From assembly GCA_965262485.1 (NCBI GenBank), contig OZ253540.1, positions 2,790,001-2,854,000 of the forward strand: 64,000 bases of DNA. The letters run 5' to 3'. The position numbers and the translations under genes are program-made. Each line of letters begins with the position of its first letter. Positions within the stretch are counted from its first letter, which is position 1. This document shows positions 43,668 to 52,605 of the stretch, piece after piece. The DNA comes from Bin87 sp965262485 (GTDB lineage: Bacteria; Chloroflexota; Dehalococcoidia; Lucifugimonadales; UBA3495). A model generated the notes under the pieces. It searched no databases and was not told the DNA's origin. It was given only the letters and a program-made list of their open reading frames with translations.

Positions 43668-44741
43668 ATGGCGATACCCGAGCAGGTAAGCGTGGAAGAT
43701 GCGCAACAGTATTACGACACGACCGACCGCATCCGTCTGAAGCCGGGCTGGATGCAGGGAGCGGGCGAGCCCTTGCCCGAAATGGAACCCTACCTTTGGC
43801 GTTGGGCCGAGGTGGAGCCGCTGGTCCTGAAGAGCGGAGAACTGGTGACTCCGGACCGGGACGTGGAACGGCGAACCCTGCGGTTGGCGACGCCGGGCCT
43901 GGACCGGGGCACCACTCATACCATCACCGCAGCGCTACAGCTGCTGCTGCCGGGCGAATGCGCTCCCGCCCACCGGCACACGCCCACTGCGATCCGGTGG
44001 GTGCTGACGGGCCAGGGAGCATATACCACCGTGGAAGGCGACAAGTGCTACATGGAGCCGGGCGACCTGATTTTGACGCCCTCCTGGACCTGGCACGACC
44101 ACAACAATGAAGGCTCCGACCCCATGATCTGGCTGGACGGACTGGATGTCCCGCTGGTGCGGTACTTGAGGGCCAACTTTTACGAGGCGTATCCCGAAGA
44201 CCAGCAGCCCATCGTCGGCGTGGCCGAATCGGAAAGAAAGTTTGCCTCGGGCTCCCTGCGTCCCGCCTGGGAGGACACCAACCTGCCGTATTCCCCGCTG
44301 TGGCACTACAAGTGGGACAAGACCTACGAGGCCCTCCAGCGATTGGCGGAGGTCGATGCGAGTCCATTTGACGACGTGGCGATGGAATTCAGTGACCCGG
44401 TCACCGGCGGCCCGGTTCTGCGTACCATGACCTGCTGGGCCCAGCTGATTCGACCAGGCATCAACACGCGGGCGCACCGGCAGACCAGTTGCGCCGTTTA
44501 CCAGGTGTACAAGGGCGAAGGCTACAGCGTAATCGACGGCCAGAGGTTCGACTGGAACGAAGGCGACTTCTTCGTGGTGCCGCCCTGGGTCTGGCATGAA
44601 CACGCCAACGACTCCACGGAAGAAGCGATCCTGTTCTCCATCCAGGACATTCCGGTGATGAAGGACATGGCGCTGTACCGAGAGGAACCTTACCAGGAGA
44701 ACGCCGGCCATCAACCGGTGACCAGTCATTTCAAGGGCTAA
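43668..44741 (+). CDS. Double-cupin dioxygenase-like protein
   Basis: A 357-aa bicupin resembling gentisate 1,2-dioxygenase-type enzymes. Cupin 1: HRHTPTAIRWVLTGQGAYTT and PGDLILTPSWTWHDH; cupin 2: HRQTSCAVYQVYKGEGYSVI and GDFFVVPPWVWHEHAN. Both keep metal-type His residues. It would open an aromatic ring such as gentisate or a related hydroxybenzoate, with Fe(II); substrate is inference. ATG 43668 is seven bases after GAGGAGG; an earlier in-frame start lacks such a site. Confidence 0.88.
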   Translation: MAIPEQVSVEDAQQYYDTTDRIRLKPGWMQGAGEPLPEMEPYLWRWAEVEPLVLKSGELVTPDRDVERRTLRLATPGLDRGTTHTITAALQLLLPGECAPAHRHTPTAIRWVLTGQGAYTTVEGDKCYMEPGDLILTPSWTWHDHNNEGSDPMIWLDGLDVPLVRYLRANFYEAYPEDQQPIVGVAESERKFASGSLRPAWEDTNLPYSPLWHYKWDKTYEALQRLAEVDASPFDDVAMEFSDPVTGGPVLRTMTCWAQLIRPGINTRAHRQTSCAVYQVYKGEGYSVIDGQRFDWNEGDFFVVPPWVWHEHANDSTEEAILFSIQDIPVMKDMALYREEPYQENAGHQPVTSHFKG

Positions 44742-44794
44742 GGCTCCCTGGGCCCCAAATCAGCAAGGGATGGGATACGGGAGCAGGCTGGTTG

Positions 44795-45152
44795 ATGGGC
44801 ATTAAACCGCATTACGAACACGATTCGCTGGAGTTTTACCGCACTCACGCCGCGCGGTACGCCGAGTTGTCCCAGGGATTCTGGGACAACGGTTACACCA
44901 ATTGCTCCCATCCCAACTTTCGCGGCGACCGCGACCTGTACCAGCGGCTGACGCAGCTGGTTCCAGGGGGATGCGGATTGGACGCCGGCTGCGGCGCCGG
45001 GGCTCGCGATGTGTTCCTGCTCAGCCAGCTTGGGTACCACATGACCGGACTGGACGCGGTGGAGGAGAACATTCGAGTGGCCCGGCAGGTTCATCCCGAG
45101 ATTGCTGACCGGTTGCGTACGGCGGATCTTGGTGAGCCGCTGCCATTATGGA
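44795..45152 (+). pseudogene. Methyltransferase fragment truncated by an insertion
   Basis: About 119 codons of a class I methyltransferase: FYRTHAARYAELSQGFWDNG, motif I CGLDAGCGAGARDVFLLSQ, YHMTGLDAVEENI. Homology stops after DLGEPLPL, where transposon sequence begins. The catalytic C-terminal half is missing. Confidence 0.7.
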
Positions 45153-45284
45153 GACTTCTTGCTGGCCCCGCGTTTAATCGTGGGGCGGAGCCGCTAACAC
45201 CAGTCAGGCAGGTTACCGCGCGAACGCGCCATGCGGGGGCTGCGACCCCCGATCTAACATCCAACAGCACTCACATGCCGGCCT

Positions 45285-45740
45285 GTGCCCCAGGCACGGA
45301 TGCGAGACGCCGGGCGTGCTATGGAGTACATCGGAACCGACGCGGAACGCGGGCACTTATTCCGATGCCCGGCGGACGGGTGCCGTTTGAAGGGCAAGAT
45401 AGGGTTCAGCCGTTACTGCGACGATGAGCACTTTGAAAAGCCGGAGGGCGTCCTGCTGCGCCGCGTGGGGCGCATTCCCCACGCCGGCAAAAGGTGGAGG
45501 CGACTGTACAAGTGGCGCACCACCATCGAGCGACTGTTCGGCAGTATGAGGGCGCCCCGGTTGTTAATCTTGCACCGTTACCGGGGCATCCGTAAGGTCA
45601 GGCTCCATGCCGCAGTGTCCACGCTAACCTACTTGGCAACGATGCTGTACCGTATCAAGGCCGGCGACTTGGCCGATATAGGCCAAATGCGCATCCCTTT
45701 GCCCGTCTCGCGGGCGCAGGAGCTCCCGGCCGCAGCCTGA
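45285..45740 (+). pseudogene. DDE transposase, C-terminal part only
   Basis: A 151-aa frame with the Cys-pair region HLFRCPADGCRLKGK and the DDE C-terminal signature KWRTTIERLFGSMRAP, then VRLHAAVSTLTYLATMLYRI. The N-terminal half with the first catalytic Asp residues is absent, so this is a remnant of the insertion that cut the methyltransferase gene. Family not assigned with certainty (IS4/IS1182-like). Confidence 0.7.
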
Positions 45741-45853
45741 ACCTGCTACGCTGGACACGCCAACCGTAATCGGTTGTCAATGACAGCGGGACGGATATAA
45801 TGATACCAGTGTGGACTAGTCCGCTCTGACGCAATTCGGAATTGGAGACCGGC

Positions 45854-46222
45854 ATGACTACGACTTCCAAAGACCAGGAACTCAACGAACAGATCAGAAC
45901 TCTGGCGGACTTCGTGATTAACAACCTGCCCACGCGGGACCAGGTTGACTCCCATTTCAGGGGCATTGACAACCGTTTTACGCGACTGGAGAGCACGGTT
46001 GCCGAAGTCAACGCAAAGGTTGCGAACGTGGCAGTTGGCGTCGTCGCGTTTCGTGAGGAAATGAACGAACGGATGGGACGGCTGGAAGGGAGGTTCGACA
46101 TCCTGGAAGGGAGGTTCGACATTCTAGAAGGCAGGTTCGATATCCTGGAAAACCGGATGGATACTATGCAAGGCCAGTTGGCCGCCATCCTTGACCGTTT
46201 GCCGCCGGGCAATGGAGCGTAA
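45854..46222 (+). CDS. Coiled-coil protein with heptad DNA repeats
   Basis: A 122-aa, almost wholly coiled-coil protein. The unit LEGRFDI occurs three times and is encoded by tandem 21-bp repeats at about 46084-46150, so the coil length can change in whole heptads by slippage. Similar short coiled coils are often found beside PaREP1/HEPN-like genes; the next gene begins two bases after its stop. Confidence 0.7.
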   Translation: MTTTSKDQELNEQIRTLADFVINNLPTRDQVDSHFRGIDNRFTRLESTVAEVNAKVANVAVGVVAFREEMNERMGRLEGRFDILEGRFDILEGRFDILENRMDTMQGQLAAILDRLPPGNGA

Positions 46223-46224
46223 CC

Positions 46225-46575
46225 ATGACCACCGCAACGTACCGGGCCGCCAGCCGGCATTTGCTGGTTCAAGCGCGGGCTGAATTGGAGCAGGGGGATG
46301 CCCGTCAGGCGTCCGAGAAGGGGTGGGGTGCGGCAGCGCAGATGGTAAAGGCCGTCGCGGAACAACGAGGTTGGGACCACAAAACCCATCGTCACATCTG
46401 GCAAGCGGCGAAAATGCTTGCTGACGAACGCAGGGATATTTCTATCAGTCGGCTATTCCGGTCTGCCAATCACCTGCACTCAAATTTCTACGAAGATATT
46501 GACGACGCCAATAACGTGGCCGATACGTTGAACGACGTGGAGCGGTTGCTGTGCTTGCTGGAACCGCTGGTCTGA
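46225..46575 (+). CDS. PaREP1/HEPN-like protein
   Basis: A 116-aa helical protein: LLVQARAELEQGDARQASEK then GWGAAAQMVKAVAEQRGWDH and LFRSANHLHSNFYED, matching the PaREP1/DUF5618-like pattern. Such proteins are HEPN-type and their partner usually sits next to them, here the coiled-coil gene two bases upstream. Function not established. Confidence 0.75.
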   Translation: MTTATYRAASRHLLVQARAELEQGDARQASEKGWGAAAQMVKAVAEQRGWDHKTHRHIWQAAKMLADERRDISISRLFRSANHLHSNFYEDIDDANNVADTLNDVERLLCLLEPLV

Positions 46576-46782
46576 CGCACGAATAACTCTGTGCCACCGC
46601 CGTCGGGGCGGGCTGCTACCAAAACGAGGCTCCGGGGACAGTTTTCTGCGACGGCGCAGGGCTGGCCGAGAGAATGGCCCGCAACGGAGTTTTGAAGGTT
46701 GGCGGAGAATTACTCACCCGTTGATTGTAATAGATTCCGGGATGCCCTGGGTGGGGATTTCCGCGGCAATTCGGATGTCAAC

Positions 46783-47046
46783 TCAGAAGCGGCGCGGGGG
46801 AACAGGCGGCGCTAGGTCCTCATTGGAGCCAGCAATGTCCTGGCCCACGTCTTCCACGGTGTCCGGGTTGAATTTCACGTTGTCCTTCTGCCATACCTCC
46901 CGCTCCTTGTGAACGATTACCCGGACACCCAGGGCAGCGTCGAGAATTTTCCTGACCGGTGCATCAGTTACCTCCCAGAGTTGAATCCGGCTGGTTCTGG
47001 CTCCATTTTCCTGGCGGTCATGGCAGGGCCTTTCGGTTTTCCTCAT
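46783..47046 (-). CDS. Doubtful frame, possibly a gene remnant
   Basis: 87 codons whose body (RIQLWEVTDAPVRKILDAAL, REVWQKDNVKFNPDTVEDVG) looks protein-like, but the first codons (MRKTERP) are the flank of a REP element found elsewhere, so the real start has probably been replaced. Confidence 0.3.
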   Translation of the reverse strand: MRKTERPCHDRQENGARTSRIQLWEVTDAPVRKILDAALGVRVIVHKEREVWQKDNVKFNPDTVEDVGQDIAGSNEDLAPPVPPRRF

Positions 47047-47166
47047 GTCATTGCGACCCCGTACTTGATACGGGGGTGGCAATCTCGTCGCCGTAGCAAT
47101 GATGGTTCCCCGGCACGTGCTCAACCTCAACGAGATTGCCACGTCGCTGCGCTCCTCGCAATGACA
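47047..47166. repeat. REP family copy 3
   Basis: GTCATTGCGA to CGCAATGACA with the hairpin CCCCGTACTTGATACGGGG at 47057-47075; nearly identical to copy 4. Confidence 0.85.
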
Positions 47167-47299
47167 ACCGAATGACCTTGGCGGTCATGGTAGGCTCTGT
47201 TGAGATTTTGAAATTCATTCCGTCATTCCGGCGAAAGCCGGAATCCACAGGTCGTAAGGTGAACAATTCGAAAACGTCATTAACGAATTCGGTCATTGG

Positions 47300-47345
47300 A
47301 TTCCCGCCCCGTATCAAGTACGGGGTGACGTTCTTTCGCGGGAAT
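47300..47345. repeat. Palindrome nested in another palindrome
   Basis: ATTCCCGC and GCGGGAAT, the arms of the CCCGCGAAAGCGGG family, are separated by an inserted hairpin CCCCGTATCAAGTACGGGG (47307-47325) and a short tail. Confidence 0.7.
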
Positions 47346-47467
47346 GACTGGAAATGTCAACAGAACCTGGATTGGCTGTGCTACTTGCTGGCATTTTACG
47401 GTCAAGCGTGAAACCCTAAAATGGCGTCTTCAGCAGGCGCCAATTTCTGACCCTGTGGGCCGATGTT

Positions 47468-48160
47468 CTACGGGCCGAAGTCCTGATGATCTTCCCCGAT
47501 CGGCTCCGTGGCAACGACGTGGGATGGCTCCGGGATTACCGGAGGAGGAGGTGGAGCCATCCGGCGTTGTTGCTGGTACCGGTTCGATTCTGCTTCGGCG
47601 GCCAGCTTGGCCATGATCAGGTTGGTCAACTCCCGGCGGGTTGGCGTTGCGTCCAGTTCGCAGTCGGCAAACACTTCGAAGCCGGGCGACAATTCTTCGA
47701 TGATCTGCCGCACCCGGGCGCTGCCGTGGCGCGCCGCCACCAGCATCCTGATGGATTGAGAGTCGCGCTGCATCGGCTCTTCGTCAGCCTCTTCCAGCGC
47801 CTGGTCCAGTTCGTCCTCGTAGTCCATCCGGTCCACCACGCTGAGGTTGGCCGTAGCTTCTCGCCGGAGCGTATCCACCTCGCGCAGCGAACGGGCCAGC
47901 TGATCCACCAGGTTGGCGGCGTCGGCAATCAGGGTGGGCAGACTCCGTTGCGCCTGCGCAGCCGCTTTCAGGGCCATCTCGGCCCGTTCCAGCGAATCCT
48001 GGCGGTGTCGCTCCCGTTCCTCCATGCGCTGCAGCAGGCCGACCTGCTCTCGCAGCGCCGGCGCCTCCGCTGCCAGCGATTCCAGTTTCTCCATGTAACT
48101 CGCGGCTTCTTCCGCTTTGCGTAACCTGCGGGACAGTTCATTCGTGTTTTCGTCAGACAT
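47468..48160 (-). CDS. Unknown coiled-coil protein
   Basis: A 230-aa acidic protein, coiled-coil from about residue 8 to 110 (LSRRLRKAEEAASYMEKLES, REVDTLRREATANL), then a more globular part (HGSARVRQIIEELSPGFEVF) and a Pro-rich tail (MAPPPPPVIPEPS). ATG 48160 follows AAGGA; an upstream start would add 36 unlikely residues. No family recognised. Confidence 0.65.
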   Translation of the reverse strand: MSDENTNELSRRLRKAEEAASYMEKLESLAAEAPALREQVGLLQRMEERERHRQDSLERAEMALKAAAQAQRSLPTLIADAANLVDQLARSLREVDTLRREATANLSVVDRMDYEDELDQALEEADEEPMQRDSQSIRMLVAARHGSARVRQIIEELSPGFEVFADCELDATPTRRELTNLIMAKLAAEAESNRYQQQRRMAPPPPPVIPEPSHVVATEPIGEDHQDFGP

Positions 48161-48640
48161 TTCGCATTCCTTGGTTTGCTCAGGCTTGGGTGTATCCGGC
48201 CCGAGGTTTTGTAGGATCACTCCGTGCGACGCGTAACCCGACGCTCCGGAACATACCGTGTATAGCAAAAATCACCCCGCTGACGGATTGCGACCCGTTG
48301 ACCGATTTGGGCATTTTTTGAATATTCACCAAGCGCACGCCTCTTCTTCCTGAACGCAGGGCCTTTCGGTTTTCCTCATGTCATTGCGACCCCGTACTTG
48401 ATACGGGGGTGGCAATCTCGTCGCCGTAGCAATGATGGTTCCCTGGCACGTGCTCAACCTCAACGAGATTGCCACGTCGCTGCGCTCCTCGCAATGACAA
48501 CCGAATGACCCTGCTGGAAGACGACACTGCGGTTGACAGGCCAAGTTCAAATAGCGTAAATTCCCACGGACGTGGCTGAATCCGCCCCGCATAATTATTG
48601 CGCGGTAAGGTTCGGCCAAACACTGAGGAGGTCATTTGCC
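48161..48640. other. Intergenic region with REP copy 4
   Basis: Holds REP copy 4 and the upstream region of the transporter operon; no gene and no clear promoter were found. Confidence 0.5.
48380..48499. repeat. REP family copy 4
   Basis: GTCATTGCGA to CGCAATGACA with hairpin CCCCGTACTTGATACGGGG at 48390-48408; differs from copy 3 at very few positions. Confidence 0.85.
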
Positions 48641-50503
48641 TTGAAGGAAATCGTGAACGTGCGCAACGCAATATACGGCATCATAATGCTGGCCCTGATA
48701 GCAGCATTAGCCTGCGGAGCGCCAACCGAATCAGAATCGACCGACACAACCACTGCTGGCGATTCTCAGGCATCGCAATCACAAGATCAGGCGGGTCAGA
48801 CGGCCCAGCCGGATCAGCCCGCCACCCAACCCACCATAGCCCAACCGAGCGGCATGACCGGGGCGAGTACCGGCAGCGGAGTACCCACCGCTCCCGCCCA
48901 GCCTACTGATGCGCCACCGGAAACAATGGGAGTGCCAGTCCAAGCCGACCTCAGGGTGGCTATTACTCCACCGTACGCTGAAAACTTGTTGGGCTGGCGT
49001 GTCGGGGGCACCAACCAGGGTATCCTCCAACCCATGCAGGAAAACTTGATCCAGCGCGATTACGGAAACTGGGCGCCGTTGCCAATGCTGGCCTCCGAAT
49101 GGTCGGTGGCTCCCAATGGTCAAGACTGGACCTTCACCCTGAGAGAAGACGTTCCTTTCCACAAAGGCGACGACACATTCGGAGCGTCCGACTTTGTATT
49201 CAGTATGCAACTCTGGAGCCATCCGGAAAGCCAGGGCGGTTATTCGGACCTGTGGGACTCCTTGTTGGGACCGGAAGGTGACGAACGCAGCGTAATCATA
49301 GAAGAGCTGGGCGTCGCCAGCACCGTAGAAATCATCAGCGACAATGAGATGATCCTGCATCTCGCTCGCCCCGAACTCGACCTGTTGGCCTACGCATCCG
49401 ACGCTTTTACGGACCCGTTGATTTATAGCCTCGCCTGGTGGGAACAAGTGGGAGAGCAGGGTTACGGCGCGGATCCGGTCGGCACCGGCCCGTGGCAATT
49501 CGTCAACTACGATCAGGGAACCAAGTTGGAGTACGAGCGGGTCCCGTACGAACACTGGCGGGTAACCCCGGATTTCGAAACGCTGACCTACTTCTTCGCT
49601 CCAGAAGACCTGACTCGCGTAGCAATGTTGCGAACCAATGAAACTGACATCGCCGAAATTCCTCGGGAATTACAGGGCAGCATCATTGATGAAGGCTTCG
49701 CCATTTCGCAAAGCACGCTGCCGGCGTTCATGGTATGGGTCGCCATTGGCGGTCAATATCTGGATGATGTCCGTGATCCCAACGACCCCAACACCAATGT
49801 TTTGGTTCGTCGAGCCATGAACCATGCCATTGACCGCGATGCCATCAACGAAGCTTACTTCGACAACAAAATGGAACTGATGGCCAACACCGGTTGGCAT
49901 CCCACTGACCCGTCTTTCAACCCTGTATGGGAGATCCCGGCGTACGATCCGGATCTGGCGCGTCAGCTGCTCGCCGAGGCTGGGTACTCGGAAGGAAACG
50001 GCCCCAATGCCGATTTCCTGGCCGGAAACCTGGTTGGCGTACCGGAACTCAAGGAAATCGCCATCCCCATGGCCGAAATGATGAAGGACGTTGGTTTTGA
50101 CATCGACCTGACCGTAGGGGAATTCCAGCCCATCCGCACCAAGTACCGCGCCCGGGAGATGCAAAACACTATCTGGACTCACCGTACCGGATTCTGGCCG
50201 TCGTGGCGCAACCTCCGGGTCTATTTCGTGAGTCCCGCGCTGGCCGGTGCGGTGTACATGACGGAGTACCCGTTCGTCGAGGAGAGCTACACTACATACC
50301 AAAGCAGCATCGATCTTGACGAACGCCTCCAGTTGCTCAAGGATATGGGTAACTTCATGTACGACAAGAGCGCCACCATCCCATTGGGGTTCCTGTTCGC
50401 TGAATTCGGTATCAACCCCGAAGTCGTCGCCGAGTATTCAGTGAACAACAGTTACTTCGGCGGCATGAAGGGTCACGAATACACCAAGGTGGTGCGGCAA
50501 TAA
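48641..50503 (+). CDS. ABC transporter substrate-binding lipoprotein (family 5, peptide/nickel type)
   Basis: About 620 residues. A TTG at 48641, nine bases after GAGGAGG, gives a lipoprotein signal ending ALIAALAC (lipid-modified Cys), followed by a Ser/Thr/Gln/Pro-rich linker and the SBP_bac_5 fold: LIQRDYGNWAPLPMLASEW, FTLREDVPFHKGD, DPVGTGPWQF, RRAMNHAIDRDAINEAYFD. It should bind an oligopeptide or similar solute and deliver it to the two permeases downstream. Confidence 0.92.
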   Translation: MKEIVNVRNAIYGIIMLALIAALACGAPTESESTDTTTAGDSQASQSQDQAGQTAQPDQPATQPTIAQPSGMTGASTGSGVPTAPAQPTDAPPETMGVPVQADLRVAITPPYAENLLGWRVGGTNQGILQPMQENLIQRDYGNWAPLPMLASEWSVAPNGQDWTFTLREDVPFHKGDDTFGASDFVFSMQLWSHPESQGGYSDLWDSLLGPEGDERSVIIEELGVASTVEIISDNEMILHLARPELDLLAYASDAFTDPLIYSLAWWEQVGEQGYGADPVGTGPWQFVNYDQGTKLEYERVPYEHWRVTPDFETLTYFFAPEDLTRVAMLRTNETDIAEIPRELQGSIIDEGFAISQSTLPAFMVWVAIGGQYLDDVRDPNDPNTNVLVRRAMNHAIDRDAINEAYFDNKMELMANTGWHPTDPSFNPVWEIPAYDPDLARQLLAEAGYSEGNGPNADFLAGNLVGVPELKEIAIPMAEMMKDVGFDIDLTVGEFQPIRTKYRAREMQNTIWTHRTGFWPSWRNLRVYFVSPALAGAVYMTEYPFVEESYTTYQSSIDLDERLQLLKDMGNFMYDKSATIPLGFLFAEFGINPEVVAEYSVNNSYFGGMKGHEYTKVVRQ

Positions 50504-50635
50504 AGCCCGTTTTCACCGGTTCGTGAACGTCCTTTCCCAGCCTGCGAATTTACGGGTGGGCGTGGTTGAAAGAAACCGCGCCCACCCGGATCGCACGTAA
50601 GACCTCCGCTCCCTTAGGCACCGAGGAGTACAGTA

Positions 50636-51556
50636 GTGCAACGCTTCATATTTTTGCGCCTGGTCCAGGCCGTGGTGGCTATTCTCGTAATCAGCGCCAT
50701 CGTGTTCGCACTGGCGAGAGTTACGGGTGACCCGGTTGCCATCCTGTTGCCAGAATCTGCGTCGCCATCGGATATTGAACGTACTCGGGTCAATTGGGGC
50801 CTCGATCAACCCATCTATATCCAGTATGTAAAATATATTGGAAATATACTGCGCGGAGATTTCGGAGAGGCCTGGAGTTTCGGGCGCGCTCCCATCGCGT
50901 CCCTGTTGGCCGCTCGCTTGCCGGCCACTTTGCAACTCGCTGCCTTGGCCTGGGTCGTCAGCGCAGTTATCGCCCTGCCTATCGGTGTAATAGTAGCCGT
51001 CAAAAAAGACACCGGCATCGACTACGCTGGAAAGATCATTGCCCTGCTTGGACAATCGGCGCCCTCATTCGCCATCGGGCTGATACTAATGTGGATATTC
51101 GCCGTTATCCTGGGTTGGCTGCCAACCTCCGGTAAGGGCGGGATAACCCACATGATCCTGCCGGGCATCGCCCTCGGTTATTACAACGTGGCGGCTGTCA
51201 TGCGCCTCACCAGGTCTTCCATGCTGGAAGTGCTGGACACCGAGTATGTGAAGCTCGCTCGCATCAAGGGCATGCCCGAGTGGAAAGTCATCTGGAAACA
51301 TTGTTTCCGCAACGCTCTCATCGTCCCCCTCACCTACATGGGACTGATCGGCGCCGTCCTCCTCACCGGCTCAGTGGTAATCGAAACCGTTTTCTCATGG
51401 CCCGGCGTCGGAGACCTGGCAATACGAGCCATACGGCAGCGGGACTTCCCGGTCGTGCAGGGCGTAGTTATCGTATTCTCCACCTTCTATATCTTCGTCA
51501 ACCTGGTGGTTGATATCCTCTACGCCTACCTGAACCCACGTATCAGATATAACTGA
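50636..51556 (+). CDS. ABC transporter permease, DppB type
   Basis: A 306-aa inner-membrane permease with six predicted helices and the EAA-loop MLEVLDTEYVKLARIKGMPE. The opening RFIFLRLVQAVVAILVISAI and the GDFGEAWSFGRAP segment are typical of DppB/OppB. GTG 50636 is preceded by GAGGAG. It follows the binding protein by 130 bases and is followed by its partner. Confidence 0.93.
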   Translation: MQRFIFLRLVQAVVAILVISAIVFALARVTGDPVAILLPESASPSDIERTRVNWGLDQPIYIQYVKYIGNILRGDFGEAWSFGRAPIASLLAARLPATLQLAALAWVVSAVIALPIGVIVAVKKDTGIDYAGKIIALLGQSAPSFAIGLILMWIFAVILGWLPTSGKGGITHMILPGIALGYYNVAAVMRLTRSSMLEVLDTEYVKLARIKGMPEWKVIWKHCFRNALIVPLTYMGLIGAVLLTGSVVIETVFSWPGVGDLAIRAIRQRDFPVVQGVVIVFSTFYIFVNLVVDILYAYLNPRIRYN

Positions 51557-51615
51557 CCCGCCCGGCGTATCGAAACAACAATCAATGGTCATCTGACAAA
51601 TCTGGAGTCGCTGAC

Positions 51616-52527
51616 ATGGTCACTACATCGCCGGAATCAACACTGCCAGCGCCGATAGCTGAGGCGCCAGCCGGGCAATCTCGCGGAGTTTTTCGCAGAT
51701 TTCGAGAATACCCGTTCATCCCGGTCCTGCTGATAGCGATACTTTTGGTTGTTCCAGCCTTATTTGCAAACGTCATCTCCCCGCACCACCCAACCAAGGT
51801 AAACCTTTCCGCTCGCCTCCAACCCCCCGCCTGGATGGAAGGTGGTGAAACCAGGTATTTCCTCGGCACCGACCGCCAGGGGTTCGATATCCTGAGTCGC
51901 ATCATCCACGGTGCCCGCGTGTCGTTTAGTATCTCCATTCTGGCCATCGCTATTGGTGGCGGCGTCGGTACTGTCCTGGGACTGATGGCCGCCTACTACG
52001 GTGGTTGGGTAGATAACCTGATAATGAGGGTGGTGGACATCAAGCTCGCCTTTCCTTCCATCCTGCTGGCATTGGTGTTGGTGGCAGTCCTGGGCGCCGG
52101 ATTCACCACCGTCATACTCGTGATCGCACTGCTACTGTGGGCGCGATTTGCCAGAATGGTCAGGGGTGAAGCTCTAACCATCAAATCCCAGGATTTCATC
52201 TCGCGAGCCCAGGTAGCCGGCGCCTCCAATATGAGAATCATGTCCCGCCACATCTTCCCCAACGTGGTGAATACCGTGGTGGTACTCGCAACCCTTGAAG
52301 TCGGCCACGTTATCATTCTGGAATCCAGCTTGTCATTCCTCGGAGCCGGCTTAAATCCCCCCACGCCGGCTTGGGGATTAATGGTCGCAGACGGCCGCAC
52401 GCTGATCACTTCGCACTGGTGGCTCTTCTTCTTCCCCACCTTGGCCATCGTGCTTACTGTTCTCGCCATGAACCTGCTCGGCGACTGGCTGCGCGATCGT
52501 CTGGATCCCAAACTGCGGAACATCTAA
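51616..52527 (+). CDS. ABC transporter permease, DppC type
   Basis: A 303-aa DppC/OppC-type permease: FLGTDRQGFDILSRIIHGAR, then helices and the EAA loop IKSQDFISRAQVAGASNMRI. It forms the heteromeric channel with the DppB-type protein. No DppD/DppF ATPase gene follows, so the ATPase must be encoded elsewhere or shared. Confidence 0.93.
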   Translation: MVTTSPESTLPAPIAEAPAGQSRGVFRRFREYPFIPVLLIAILLVVPALFANVISPHHPTKVNLSARLQPPAWMEGGETRYFLGTDRQGFDILSRIIHGARVSFSISILAIAIGGGVGTVLGLMAAYYGGWVDNLIMRVVDIKLAFPSILLALVLVAVLGAGFTTVILVIALLLWARFARMVRGEALTIKSQDFISRAQVAGASNMRIMSRHIFPNVVNTVVVLATLEVGHVIILESSLSFLGAGLNPPTPAWGLMVADGRTLITSHWWLFFFPTLAIVLTVLAMNLLGDWLRDRLDPKLRNI

Positions 52528-52605
52528 ACCCAACACCAACGGAGTCGTCTATCCGGCAGGATGCGGTTTGCGTATCCTGCCGAATCTTTGGTTAAATCAA
52601 ACCCC

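Larger units (their letters stand above)
46576..47467. other. Repeat-rich stretch
   Basis: Contains REP copy 3, a CATTCCGGCGAAAGCCGGAA palindrome (47219-47245) and a nested palindrome (47300-47345). Apart from one doubtful minus-strand frame (46783-47046) I see no gene. Confidence 0.6.
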
